Of a DNA stretch of 64,000 bases, positions 1 through 10,409 are shown piece by piece. The first letter of the stretch is position 1. The number at the start of each line of letters is the position of its first letter. The notes under the pieces were generated by a model. That model was not told the DNA's origin and did not search any database. It worked only from the letters and a program-made list of their open reading frames with translations. The stretch covers positions 374,007,582 through 374,071,581 of the forward strand of contig CM057337.1 of assembly GCA_030015575.1 (NCBI GenBank), written 5' to 3'. The translations under genes and the position numbers were made by a program. This DNA is from Agapanthus africanus. Its lineage: Eukaryota > Streptophyta > Magnoliopsida > Asparagales > Amaryllidaceae.

Positions 1-1650
1 ATCCGTTTATGTACATTGCATACCCTTATAGCTAACCGTATATTAGATTGCATGGACATTCATCTATACTTATGCAATATCACTTCGTAGGACACGAACA
101 CCATTACCATTGGCATCTGTTGCACGTGCACTATTCATGTGACACACACGCCTTTGGTAATTGCCATGCCACGTGCACTATAGAACCTGTTTAACTTAGT
201 ATCGTCACTTGCATTCATACATGATATATGAGATTGCATAGCTTGTATATACCTCGCATTATCATCATATTTACATAGATTTCTAGCCAAAACTCACATC
301 ATATACATTGATATCATAGACATTTATCATATATAACATGTGAACATTATGATTTTCTTGAGGATTTCAGTATTGCTGCGATTTCTGGATTTTTGGGGAA
401 AACCGCAAGAATTTAACAAAAGCTTATATTTATCATTTTTAAAACAAAGTTGCAGTTTTCTCGTGATGTATGTGTCGTCCACCATGAGTTTTCATGTTTT
501 CTGTTGGATTTCGAGACCCGATTCGAGGAGTGGATGAACCGTCTCGGGTACATGGTGGGCCCGGTATGGTACCCCGGGGCAAGAAGATCGAGTTGTAGAC
601 GATGAGCCTGACAGGGAAAGACTACCTACCGGTGATGTCTGGCGCGGCGGATATCCGGAGGATACCGACCGTTGTCGTGAGATTTATGATATGGACCGAT
701 CCGGACTGACGGAGCCCGATATTGAGACAGATATGATTCCTATTTGGTGTCGATGCTTGACACGGGTTTTCAGATGATTTCTTGATGGTACTTAGTTATT
801 ATACAGATATTCATTTTCTAAAGTTAAGAACGCAGTACCCTTAGCATTTAAAACACTTAAAGAGTTAGAAATGACATTGCATACATGTGCATGCATACTA
901 GAGCTATTATATCACATATGGACATGCATGTTGTGGTGCATTGCGTGCATTCTTACGATTGCCTTATTAGATATTATATTTACTCACGAGCTGGCAACTC
1001 ACCCCCGTTGTGCCACAGTGTCTTGCAGGTCGGACCCGTCACCCTTATAGCGGCGGGCTATCTTATCATCAGCTTCTTTTGCTCAGACTCGCGACATCAC
1101 CCGTAGGTGGGTTGCGAGCACACTTTATTTCTTTTGCTTTATCATTGTATCTTGTATTCTCCATCTACCACTTTATATTGTATATGCGACCTAGTGATGA
1201 GACTGAGAGATTTGTATATTTGTGGTTTCTTTTGGGTCGAGCTCACTTGAGCCGCCGTTGTGTTTCTGATATTTTGCGTTTCTTTCATGCTCTTTTCTTG
1301 ATATTGCTATTATATTGCATGTGGTTATGATCCGCCTTGGGCGAAGAGCTAGCTCCCGCTTGGGGATGCCATTTTATGATTACAGGTTTATTATCTTGTT
1401 GTACCCATTTTGGGGGATAGAAAATACAGGAGAGACTCTGCCGAAATTTTCGGGAATTCTGATGTTTTTTTTAAAAGGGATTCTATGCAACTTATTTGAT
1501 TTAAAAACCGTTTTCATTTAAGGTTTTTCCTTCACTCTCTTTTGATTTGGTTTAGATTTTTCTGGGCTTTGGCTGACTTAGGTTACGTTACGCCTTTAGA
1601 CGTCTCGTAATCTAAGTGCCAGTCACGTTCCGTACCTTCGGGTCGTGACA
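1..1650 (+). mobile_element. Ty3/gypsy (Tekay-type) LTR, 3' portion
   Basis: This is the right-hand part of a long gypsy LTR whose left end lies before the window. It aligns by eye with the ends of gypsy G's LTRs (34271-35847 and 45216-46684): it shares the segment around 'gggcccggtatggtacccc' (about 558-577), the block 'gaagagctagctcccgcttg' (1341-1360) and the terminal segment ending GGGTCGTGACA (1640-1650). The terminal CA and the abrupt return to copia integrase sequence at 1651 fix the border. Because the LTR's right end meets its target, it is either the 3' LTR of a plus-strand element lying to the left, or a solo LTR. The matching target duplication (candidate CTGAC at 1651-1655) is outside the window. 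No coding sequence is seen. It is diverged from G by more than the two G LTRs are from each other, so it is a relative rather than the same insertion. Confidence 0.85.
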
Positions 1651-4093
1651 CTGACGATCTCTCTAAGTTCGGATATGTGTATCTGATGAAACAAAAATCT
1701 GAAGTTTTTGAGAAATTCAGAGAATTCAGAAACGAAGTGGAGAACCAGATTGGCAAAAGTATCAAGATCCTCCGATCGGATAGAGGAGGGGAATACTTAA
1801 GCACGGAATTCCTAGATTACTTAAAAGAGAATTGAATTCTCTCTCAGCTTACTCCTCCTTATACGCCACAGCACAACGGTGTATCGGAGCGGAGGAATCG
1901 TACCCTATAGGATATGGTTCGCTCCATGATGAGTAGTGCTGAGTTGCCTCTTTCATTTTGGGGATATGCGCTTCAAGCAGCAGCATACCTTTTGGATCAA
2001 GTTTCATCCAAATCTGTGCCCAAAACTCCATATGAAATATGGAGTAGTAAGAAACCATGTCTTAAATTTATTAAGATATGGGGTTGTTCGGCCTATGTGA
2101 AAACACAGAAACCGGACAAGCTAGAGGCACGGTCAGTTCTATGTAAATTTATGGGATATCCTAAAGATTCACTAGGATATCTGTTCTACCATACTGAAGA
2201 ACATAAGGTGTTTGTATCTCGCCATGCTACCTTTTTAGAAAGGGAGTTTCTTGCAAAAGTAACTAGTGGGAGTTCGGTAGAACTGGAAGAAATCCATGAA
2301 CCACAAAATGTAACTGAAGATTTTGTGGAACCGCTAGATTCAATAACCCCAAACGAACCTCAGCCACTCCGTAGTTCTGGTAGGATTTCTCATCCGCCCG
2401 AGAGATACTACGGTTTTCTCATAGACGGGGATCAAGAGGATTGCATCTTGGGAGAAGATGATCCTACCAGTTTCAGGCAGGCCATTATCAGTAGGGACTC
2501 TGATAAGTGGCTGGATGCTATGCGATCCGAAATGGAGTCCATGTACACCAATAAAGTGTGGACCTTGGATATTGCTCCACCTGGGGTAAAGCCCGTTGGA
2601 TGCAAATGGATCTACAAAAAGAAACTTGGTGTAGATGGGCAGGTGGAAACCTATAAGGCTAGACTCGTTGCAAAAGGTTTTCGTCAAAGACCTGGTGTGG
2701 ACTATGACGAAACATTTTCTCCAGTGGCTATGCTCAAATCCATTCGGATCCTACTTGCCATTGCTGCCTTCCATGACTATGAAATCTGGCAGATGGACGT
2801 AAAAACGGCTTTTCTAAATGGCTGTTTAGAAGAGTGCGTTTACATGGATCAGCCAGAAGGTTTTGTAGACAGTGGGAGCAGCGGGAAGGTGTGCAAGTTG
2901 CTTAAATCCATTTATGGATTAAAGCAGGCATCAGGGAGCTGGAACATTTGTTTTGATGAGGCAATCAAGGAATTTGATTTCATCAAGAACGAAGATGAAC
3001 CTTGTATCTATAAGAAGATTGTAGGACGAACTGTCGTGTTCCTAGTCTTGTACGTGAACGACATTCTTTTGATAGGAAATAACATTCCTATGCTACAATC
3101 GGTCAAGCTATTCTTGTCACAAAGGTTCTCCATGAAAGACCTGGGTGATGCCTCGTACATTCTGGGGATCAAGATCTACAAAGATAGATCAAAGTGATTA
3201 CTGGGACTTTCGCAGTCCAGGTACATAGAGACCGTACTAAAGAGAATTAGTATGGAAGATTCCAAGCGCGGTAATATACCCGCATTGCACAGAATCACCC
3301 TCTCCAAGAAGATGTCTCCAAAGACTGACGAGGAGAGGGTTCACATGAGCACTATACCCTACGCTTTGGCGGTAAGATCTATAATTTATATGATGCTATG
3401 TACAAGGCCAGATGTAGCGTACGCGCTAAGCATGGTGAGCCGGTATCAGTCAGACCCAAGTGAGAACCACTGGACAGCAGTGAAGAACATTCTCAAGTAC
3501 CTGAGAAGGACTAAGGAGATGTTCCTGGTTTACGGTAATGGAGACCTCAGGGTCGAGTCCTTTACCGATTCAAGCTTCCAGAGTGACAAGGATGACAGCA
3601 AGTCTGTCTCGGGTTTTGTGTCTACCCTCAACGGAGGGGCAGTTTGTTGAAGGAGTTCCAAACAGGATACTGTCGCAGACTCGACGATGGAGGCTGAATA
3701 CATTGCTGCAAGCGATGCCGCAAAAGAAGCGGTCTGGATGAAGAAGTTCATTAGTGAACTTCAGGTGGTTCCGTCCATTGTTGACCCAATACCTTTGTAT
3801 TGTGATAACAATGGGGCTATAGCTTTAGCGAAGGAACCAAAGTCCCATCAGAAGTCCAGACACATCTTGAGGCGGTATCACCTGATCAGGGAGATCATTG
3901 ATCGCCGGGAGATCAAGGTACGGAGAGTGGACACAAAAGACAACACGGCGGATCCATTCACAAAGGCCCTCCCTCAAACACAGTTCGAGAGACTTTTTGA
4001 GCTATTGGGTATGCGTTACGCCAGCAGCTAGCCATAGAGCAGACGTTGGGTATGCGGTACACCAATTACTGTCCTTTAGTGAAAGTGGAAGAT
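1651..4093 (+). pseudogene. Copia element B: pol remnant (integrase core to RNase H)
   Basis: This is the distal half of a Ty1/copia polyprotein (Angela/TNT1-94-like). In order: end of the integrase core ('SDRGGEYLS' near 1777-1803 and the 'PQHNGVSERRNRT' type motif near 1866-1905), the integrase C-terminal region (about 2080-2390), reverse transcriptase (about 2500-3200, with 'KTAFLNG', 'YGLKQAS' and a catalytic-box position that reads YVND where relatives have YVDD), and copia RNase H with 'SGFV', 'EAEYIAAS' and 'DNNGAIALAKEP' (to about 4031). These domains would copy and integrate the element's RNA in a cytoplasmic particle. The stretch is continuous in order and only lightly broken (a few breaks), and is followed at the expected distance by a polypurine tract and an LTR. 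It is a fossil. The upstream half lies left of the window, beyond the gypsy LTR at 1-1650. Confidence 0.9.
4081..4093 (+). other. Polypurine tract of copia B
   Basis: The purine-rich run GAAAGTGGAAGAT sits directly against the LTR start at 4094, the normal place for the plus-strand primer of a copia element. The same arrangement (AGTGGGAGAT then TGTTAG) occurs at 18461-18471 in element A and, inverted, at 20808 and 62059. Confidence 0.85.
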
Positions 4094-6164
4094 TGTTGGA
4101 TATGTATGCCCTAGAGGCTATTATTGTATAGTACTAGTTTGTATAATACATTTTGGAAGCTTGGGATATATACACGGATTTACGACAGTCTTGCTCGATG
4201 TAGTAGTATGCTACTTGGTTTGTTTCTATCTTAATATGTGTATATGTTTCTTTTAACATATCGCTAATACATATTGATGGAGCCCTTAGGATCCTTGCTT
4301 GACTACCAGCGTTGTGATGGCGATCACACTAGTGGGGGCTGGGTAGTCTATAAGCACATCCTTATTTTGGTCCCTAGTCATAGGATTATCGAGACAGGGC
4401 ATCAATACTCCAGAGTAGACTGGTGCATACGCTTCTTATCCCAGCAGGGGAGATGGTTTGTCCCACAGCCATCAGTACGTCGTACTGGAGATAGTAGGCA
4501 GGTGCTCGTTAGGTTACGAGTACACTGGACAGGACTCGTCGGGAACTGTTGGTTGGTATTATACCTATCGTCAGTTAACAGTTCCCAGGTGACATGAGTA
4601 CAGCTTAGTCCGTTGACTTGACACTGTCACTTCGCCTCAAGTGTGTTTCCACTGTTCTTAGATTGCTACCCAACCACGGCTCTATTGAGTCGTGCAAACA
4701 GGTAGTAGTTGGATGCAGTCCCGAAGCACTTGGAGGCAGTGACGGTTAGATAGGATTCATCTCTCCCGGTATTGGGAGTTGATATCGCGCTGTGTCTAGG
4801 AGAGCCATTACACATAGTCGTCCCTGGCCAGGGCAAGCGAGATTTGCTGGTAGTGTTACCAGTAGTTTCTCAGGGTGTTCTGGGCTACACTCCGATACGA
4901 CATGTACCGCTATTAGGGCACTGAAGTTTATCGCCCCCTAGGCCCGACATGCAATACTCTCAGACGAACAGACCGGACTGTACGGAGATTGTCACGTTCA
5001 GGCTCAGTAAGAGTTCGGATGGGTTCACCTCGTCGGTCTTCTTATCGGCATCTACATGGGGACTGTTACATATAGCTAGTACCGCTTACAGCCTGTAGTT
5101 AAACCCACTGCCAGTGTAGTGTCGAGTCTTTAGAGTCCCACACAGAGGGTTATTCGCCTTTGGGCAAAACAGAGTAGACGTCGCATGGTTTTGCGACGGG
5201 GTTCGTTCACATCCGCGCACTTATGCACGTTTGTTGTTCGGGCAGTTATTACTAGCGGTCTTTGGTTTAAGCCAGATCCTAGTGTTTGTTTTGGGATTGG
5301 TTTTGTCTCATTGTATTCGTGTTCCTCGGAACACGGATGCGGGTGGCACAGTTGACAAAGGCAGAGGAATCTCATTAGGGTTGTTGACCGTTGACTTTTT
5401 CTAAACCCTAATGAGAATGAGAAAAATGATTAATAATATTAATTAAGGATAATTGTGCCATGGTTAGGCTGACCATTTGACTTTTGTTGACCTTTTGACT
5501 TTAGTTGACCGGTTGACTTTTGTTGACCTTTTGACCATCATCATTTCATTTGCAAGATGCTTCTTGTTTCATGCAAAATGCATTTAATGTGAAATGATAA
5601 TGGTCATTCCATACTAACCATCACAATTTCTTTTAATTATTATTATTATTATCATTTTCTCTCATATGAGAGCATGGAGTTTTTCTAGTTGATTCTATCA
5701 TGCTCTTTCTCTCTCTTGAAAAGCTCTCCCTCTTCCTCTCAAAGCTCTCATCTCTCATGTGTTGAGAACCATGAGCTTAAGAGATAAAACCATTAAGACT
5801 TCTCTCTACTCATTCTAGGATTCTAGGTTTAGCAAGCCAAGCACTCTAGTTACCTCTTGGTTGAGGTAGGAGCTCAAGGTAGAGGCCTTCGGGGTGAATC
5901 TTTCTTCGGCAAAGAAAAGACGACGAGGAGGAGCCGTCTACGCCACTCCAAGGAGCAAGCAAGAAGGAGGACCACAACAAGAAGAGAAGGAGTTCAAGAT
6001 CTAGGTATAACCATTCAATATAGTAGATAGAACTTGTCGTCAGTATATTAGTTTTGTTTAGCAAAGATCCTTCATGGTTGGTCCATGTTACCTTGTGAGA
6101 AAATTTTGATTTTTACCTATTCCGCCTCCCCGAAAGAATCGGGGTGGGTAACGTGGACTTAACA
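4094..6164 (+). repeat. Copia LTR shared by elements B (3') and C (5'), 2.07 kb
   Basis: The LTR opens TGTTGGATATGTATGCCC and closes GGACTTAACA, with TG...CA termini. The motif ATGCCCTAGAGGC near its start matches the known start of barley BARE-1/Angela LTRs (recalled from knowledge, not searched). A polypurine tract lies immediately to its left and a primer site immediately to its right. It therefore acts as the 3' LTR of B and the 5' LTR of C. The palindrome CCCTGGCCAGGG (near 4824) is common to all copia LTRs in the window. The LTR of E (59976-62058) is the closest relative, sharing the closing segment (about 6120-6164) and a cluster of TTGAC boxes. Its own protein frames (for example 4274-4597) are not credible genes. 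Confidence 0.9.
5351..5537 (+). promoter_or_regulatory. Cluster of about ten TTGAC boxes (W-box-like) in the B/C LTR
   Basis: About ten TTGAC pentamers, most followed by C or T, occur in under 190 bases, several spaced 8-11 bases apart (densest at 5476-5537). TTGAC(C/T) is the core of the W-box bound by plant WRKY factors, and stress-responsive LTR promoters such as those of tobacco Tnt1 are a known precedent. The related E LTR has a similar cluster inverted at 60600-60655. A role as a stress-responsive enhancer is inference. Confidence 0.6.
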
Positions 6165-6165
6165 G

Positions 6166-6178
6166 TGGTATCATAGCC
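6166..6178 (+). other. Primer binding site of copia C (tRNA-iMet)
   Basis: TGGTATCATAGCC begins one base after the LTR end. It matches the complement of the initiator tRNA-Met 3' end, with one difference from the usual TGGTATCAGAGCC. It shows that a copia internal region starts here and that the LTR at 4094-6164 is a 5' LTR for what follows. Confidence 0.9.
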
Positions 6179-6381
6179 TAGCTAAACAACAACTAGCATG
6201 TTAGCAAAGTGTTTAGAATTTCGATCCGAAAAAATCGCAAAACAGGTCAAAAACCTATACTTTCTGGCGATTTTAAAAACAGCCCTAAAAATATTTTCAC
6301 ACACTTAAAAAATCCGTGCAGGGTATTTTAGGAACCATAAAGAAAAACGAGCCCTTGAGTCGATCAAGCCGCCGCGGAAGT

Positions 6382-6416
6382 GCGGCGAAACCAAGCGTTT
6401 CGCCGCGGATCCGCGG
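6382..6416 (+). repeat. GC-rich palindromic hairpin near the primer site of C
   Basis: Arms GCGGCGAAAC (6382-6391) and GTTTCGCCGC (6397-6406) are perfectly complementary around a five-base loop. They overlap the perfect 14-base palindrome CCGCGGATCCGCGG (6403-6416). Comparable GC-rich inverted repeats lie at the same relative place in A (about 12839-12890), D (about 26249-26304) and F (57369-57418). Confidence 0.8.
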
Positions 6417-7398
6417 CCGAGTCGACTCGGTCGTGACTCGTTTTTCCTGCAGTGTGTTCAGCTTGATGTTTTGTGATTTTTAAGATACTTTGTTTCTGCC
6501 CAGTTTCTCCAGAGAACAATGTTGTGTTTGGGGTAGTTACAAATTGGTATTTTGATCGAAGTTCTATAAACTTTACCTAAATGGTTATATCTGTAATGTG
6601 ATATATGCACTGAAGGTCGACTAATCGCTATACGTCGATTAGTAGGGGTTGTGCATATCCGTGATCTGTGATGTTGGATTTTGTATATGAACTTGTTGGA
6701 TTGTCGCGGATGAATAGCCGGGGTTGTGAGATGAGAGTTTCTTTATCTTTCATTCGATGTAAATTGTAAATTGATGTAATATAATTTTTATGGTCGCACA
6801 TATGGGCTGAGGTTGTAGCCGCCATTGTATATTATTTCTTTCACTGTTTTTGCTCCTAGGATAGACCTAAGGTGGGGTGCACAAACTACCGGATAATTTA
6901 AAGTGCCGAGTGGCATACTCATGTTGTTGAGGGAGGTTGCTTCACTTCGGGTACTTGGCGGGTAGTTTGCAGCACCCGTAGGGGTCTAGGGTGGGGTTTG
7001 GCTATTCATCGCGACTGTATAATCCGTCTTTCGTTGCAGGCTCGAACGAAACACGGATTCCTAGCATATCCAATGTGTTCATCTGTGATCTGGAATGGCT
7101 ATTATTGCGTCTGACGAATGTATATATCTATATATGATATCTAGTAAACATTGCTTATGTTTTGCATCCGCGCTAGTCCAGCCCCCGCTCTGTCGTTAGT
7201 TAAGTAACCTAACGGGTGATGACGGGGCCCCGTGGCGAATGCGGATGGCATAAGCGTACGTTATATTTTCGTTGTTTTCTGCAACGGTAGGATTAACTGA
7301 CGGGACGCATTATATATTAATGAAAAGAAAAACAAACCTAAAAGATGTTGTTGGAACAATTTTCAAAAAAAACTGTTATTGCAAGAACGTTCTCTTTT

Positions 7399-7635
7399 GT
7401 TTTGCACAGAGGTATTCGGTTATGAATATCCAGCACCTCATTCGACGAGGCAAGGGCTGAGATCCCTTCATCGGGAGTGACCCCTTGGACAGAGGTTTGC
7501 GTCAGGGTAATAACTTCACTATAGTCGATTATTTTTGCTTTGCATCGTGGTATTCAATTTGGAATATCCTGCACCTCATTCGACGAGGAAAGAGCCAAGA
7601 TCCCTTCACAGGGAGTGACCTCTTTAGCAAAAGTT
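7399..7635 (+). repeat. Two direct copies of a ~90 nt structured leader module (C)
   Basis: Two copies (about 7399-7485 and 7530-7632) share TTTGCA, a box close to CACCTCATTCGACGAGG and a box close to GATCCCTTCA..GGGAGTGACC. Each contains short hairpins, for example CCTC/GAGG around ATTCGAC and TCCC/GGGA around a six-base loop. The pair is present in A (14769-15006), F (about 59015-59250) and, inverted, D (about 24540-24780). Confidence 0.75.
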
Positions 7636-7764
7636 TTCGCCACTATATATTTGCAAAGCTATCAAGTTCCTTCAGTGAAATCAAGTTCATTACGTTAATG
7701 GGTTTTTCTCCAAAAACCCAGCCGTAGCCATCTGTCGTTTCAGATAATTAATACTTAGTATTCG

Positions 7765-7986
7765 TGCTGCGTTTGTTGATTATTCGTCAAGGCACAGCGA
7801 ACGGTAGCTAAGTAATAATTCTCTGTTGCACTGATAGATGCGATTGGTTAGGACAGTCGCATGATTTTGTTGATTATTCGTCAAGGATCATGCAGGTGGG
7901 TCTAATGTAATCCTGGATAACGACGGGTTGAACTTGACTAGGACCTTTTGATTTGTTGATTATTCGTCAAGGTCACTTGGGTCCTA
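7765..7986 (+). other. Three shared-loop stem-loops in the leader of C
   Basis: Three hairpins carry the same 21-base loop (TTTGTTGATTATTCGTCAAG plus G) at 7772-7792, 7866-7886 and 7952-7972. Stem 2 is GCATGAT/ATCATGC (7859-7865 with 7887-7893), perfect. Stem 3 is TGA/TCA plus outer TAGGACC/GGTCCTA (7939-7945 with 7980-7986). Stem 1 (7765-7771 with 7793-7799) pairs six of seven. The inner loop can also pair TTGA with TCAA. Confidence 0.75.
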
Positions 7987-8317
7987 TGGGCAAAAACCAC
8001 ATCGGGAGTTTCAAACATAAAGGAAACTTGCAGATTTAGCATACCTTCTGGAGTGTGGTGACTAGAGTGGATTCCATCTAGGTCATCACACAATGATAGT
8101 TGGATCACGATCCCACTGATGAGTTGGATTACTCTCGGGAGATTATTTCACTTAACAATCAATGCTATAAACCAAGTAGGTGTCTAGAACAGTGTTAGCG
8201 GGGCTACGCCTCCAGGGAAAAGAGGTTATGTAATTAAGGAACTTCGTGAAAGCGTTGGAAAACCTCCCTCGAAGTACTAACACCAGCCTGGCTGAAAGGT
8301 TAAGCAAGTATTGTGAC

Positions 8318-10409
8318 TGTAGGGTTCCTAGGCACTCTAACAAGGTTCTACAAGGCATCAACCATGCTCGGATAAAAATTTAGCCGTGCCGAACAACCCT
8401 AAACAAGATCTTTGCTAGATTATTAGGGTTTCACATGCAAGTAAACATCTTTACTATCTAAGTGAAGAAGAAAATACAACCTTTGTAGATCGGTCCTTCA
8501 CTTTATAAGCTCCTTGTAGTAGTCACTTCGCTGCGATCATCGAACTCCCGGACTCTCGGCCGGCTCCATGAGAAGAGGGCAACTGTTTTTCTTGAAGTCT
8601 CTGAGGCCGAAGATGATCTACGTCGAGGGAATACGAACTCAAGCTACCACTTCACAAAGGTGAAGCAAACACCCTATACTAAAGTGCTAGTCTAGTAGAG
8701 GATGGTGAAATAGGAAATGGGTTCACTTTAGAATTTCTTTTCTCACATTATTTATCTCTCTTTATCAAACTCTAGCAAGCATTTGAAGGAGGAAGAAGAT
8801 GAACTAAAAAAAGAGAATGAAAAAGTAAAAAAAAAGAGAGAGTGAACCATGGGTGAGTTTATATCATGTATTAACTCATGTAGAGACATAACCATGGCTA
8901 CATTATAATGGTTAGGTTAATTAATATCTCAAGTAAAACAAAACTAGTAGACTAAGTCAATGTAACCCTAAGCTTCATGAAGCTTCATGCATGTGAGCTC
9001 ATCATCCACTAATTTTAGAATTACTTTAAATATAAAAACCTAACACTATAATTAGTATGGTATAAGTCTTATGCACCCATGTATGTTGTATCAACAACCA
9101 TGATACAAAATGAAGTCAAATAAATATATATCACATATATATTAAGTTGTGCACAAGTGAGAAAAACAAATGCTTAAGTGAACCAATGTTAGTTAGTGTA
9201 AATTAGTATATCACATATACAATTATACACTAAATTATTAAATCAACACTTGACTTAATAATCCGGTTATATCACATATAACCGACTAACATCCAATATA
9301 TCGACTTATCGAATCAACCCTTGATTCGATAACCTGGTTATATCACATATAACCGATCGATACAAACATCGCGAGAATAGAATACGGTATCTTATACTCG
9401 CATTATTCTCGGTCCCTCACATATCACATATGCGCTCCTATTTCGTTTTGGCTGAGCCAGTAAAACCTCTATGTAGGACTCTAAAGACTCGTCAATACGC
9501 CGGCAGTAGGTGATGATCATATCAAGTACCCACAAGCCGTCAGCGGTACTAGCTGAACGTAACAGCTACCCGGGTATTGAGCGATCAGAAGATCAGCAAG
9601 CAAGCCCGCTCCAACTCCTGCAAAAAGCCTGACAGTGACACTACCGTACAGTCCGGTCTCCTCGTCTGATATGTCACATATCAAGTCTAGGGGTGGTAAA
9701 CGTCAGACCCCAACAACCGATAAGTCATGCCGATGCGAGGCTCATAACGGGTCGAGAAACTACTGGTAACACTTACCAGTAAATCTCCAAACCAGCCCTG
9801 GCCAGGGACTTCCCTGTTATAACCAATCAAGCATAGCGCAACATCAACCCCCAATATAGGGAGAGACGAAACCCCTCCTATCGCTCATTGCCTCCATGTA
9901 ACTCGGGACTGTACCCAAAAACCACCGTTTTGCACGCCTTCTTTGACGTGGTAAGGTGGAAATCAAAGCACAGTGGGAATCATACAAGACTCTATGACGA
10001 TCTCGGGTCTACAGACTAACCTGTACCAGTGTCACCATAGAACTGCCATCTGGCGTGAGGTATAATACCATCTGGGAGTTCTCGGCGAGTCCATCCAGTG
10101 TACCCAGTCTCTACTGAGCACCCGTATATCATCTCTGATGTCAAACACCAATGGATATGGGATCATCCACCGCCCATCTATATGGATCGAGAAAGTATAC
10201 ACTAGTCTACTCTGGTATATCGATGCCCTGTCTCGATACACCCACGACTAGGGACATTAAAGGATATACTTATGGACTACTCTGTCCCTACTAGTATGAT
10301 CTGCATCATAGTTCAGGTAGTCAAGTACACATTCTAAGGGCTTTACTAACATGTAACAGAGAGACAATCAGTGTACACGTTAAGGTAAAGAGCAATCAGA
10401 TAGCATACT
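8318..10409 (-). repeat. Copia D 3' LTR, major part
   Basis: Reverse-strand LTR beginning (as read on the plus strand) TGTAGGGTTCCTAGG and running to 10409, where element A interrupts it. ATACT at 10405-10409 is duplicated at 20701-20705. It continues at 20706-20807. It holds the CCCTGGCCAGGG palindrome (about 9787), the palindrome AAGCTTCATGAAGCTT (about 8972) and the hairpin array at 9123-9354. Confidence 0.92.
9123..9354 (-). repeat. Back-to-back hairpin array in the D LTR
   Basis: Six inverted repeats, each with a three-base centre: 9123-9143 (9 bp arms), 9206-9220 (6 bp), 9235-9261 (12 bp, one wobble), 9264-9284 (CGGTTATAT/ATATAACCG), 9306-9332 (TTATCGAATCAA/TTGATTCGATAA, centre CCC) and 9336-9354 (GGTTATAT/ATATAACC). 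Five have centre CAC, which is GUG in the element's sense. Three similar ones follow at 9420-9432, 9668-9682 and 9763-9779 (CTGGTAA/TTACCAG). Confidence 0.85.

Larger units (their letters stand above)
6165..8317 (+). other. Copia C untranslated leader, proximal part (no gag recognised)
   Basis: A stretch of 2.15 kb follows the primer site and continues after inserted element D at 48679. It is homologous to the leaders of A (12640-15829), D (inverted, 23701-26485) and F (57170-59975). Only short unrelated reading frames are present and nothing resembles a copia gag domain or a CCHC knuckle. Visible parts are a GC-rich palindrome (6382-6416), two copies of a ~90 nt module (7399-7635) and three shared-loop hairpins (7765-7986). 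The last five bases, GTGAC (8313-8317), are the left target duplication of element D. Confidence 0.75.

Noticed and set aside
4274-4597. 107-codon ORF in the B/C LTR
   Set aside because: Lies inside the LTR. The homologous stretch in E is not open in the same way (61733-61993 covers only part).
9123-9354. Possible CRISPR-like array of regularly spaced palindromes
   Set aside because: Arms differ from unit to unit, there are no spacers of constant length, and the context is a plant LTR. It is a hairpin array, not CRISPR.
8318-10409. Initial reading of 8318-10409 as a solo copia LTR
   Set aside because: It lacks its last 102 bases. These were found at 20706-20807 after element A, and the paired GTGAC duplication at 48674 shows it is the 3' LTR of the large element D.
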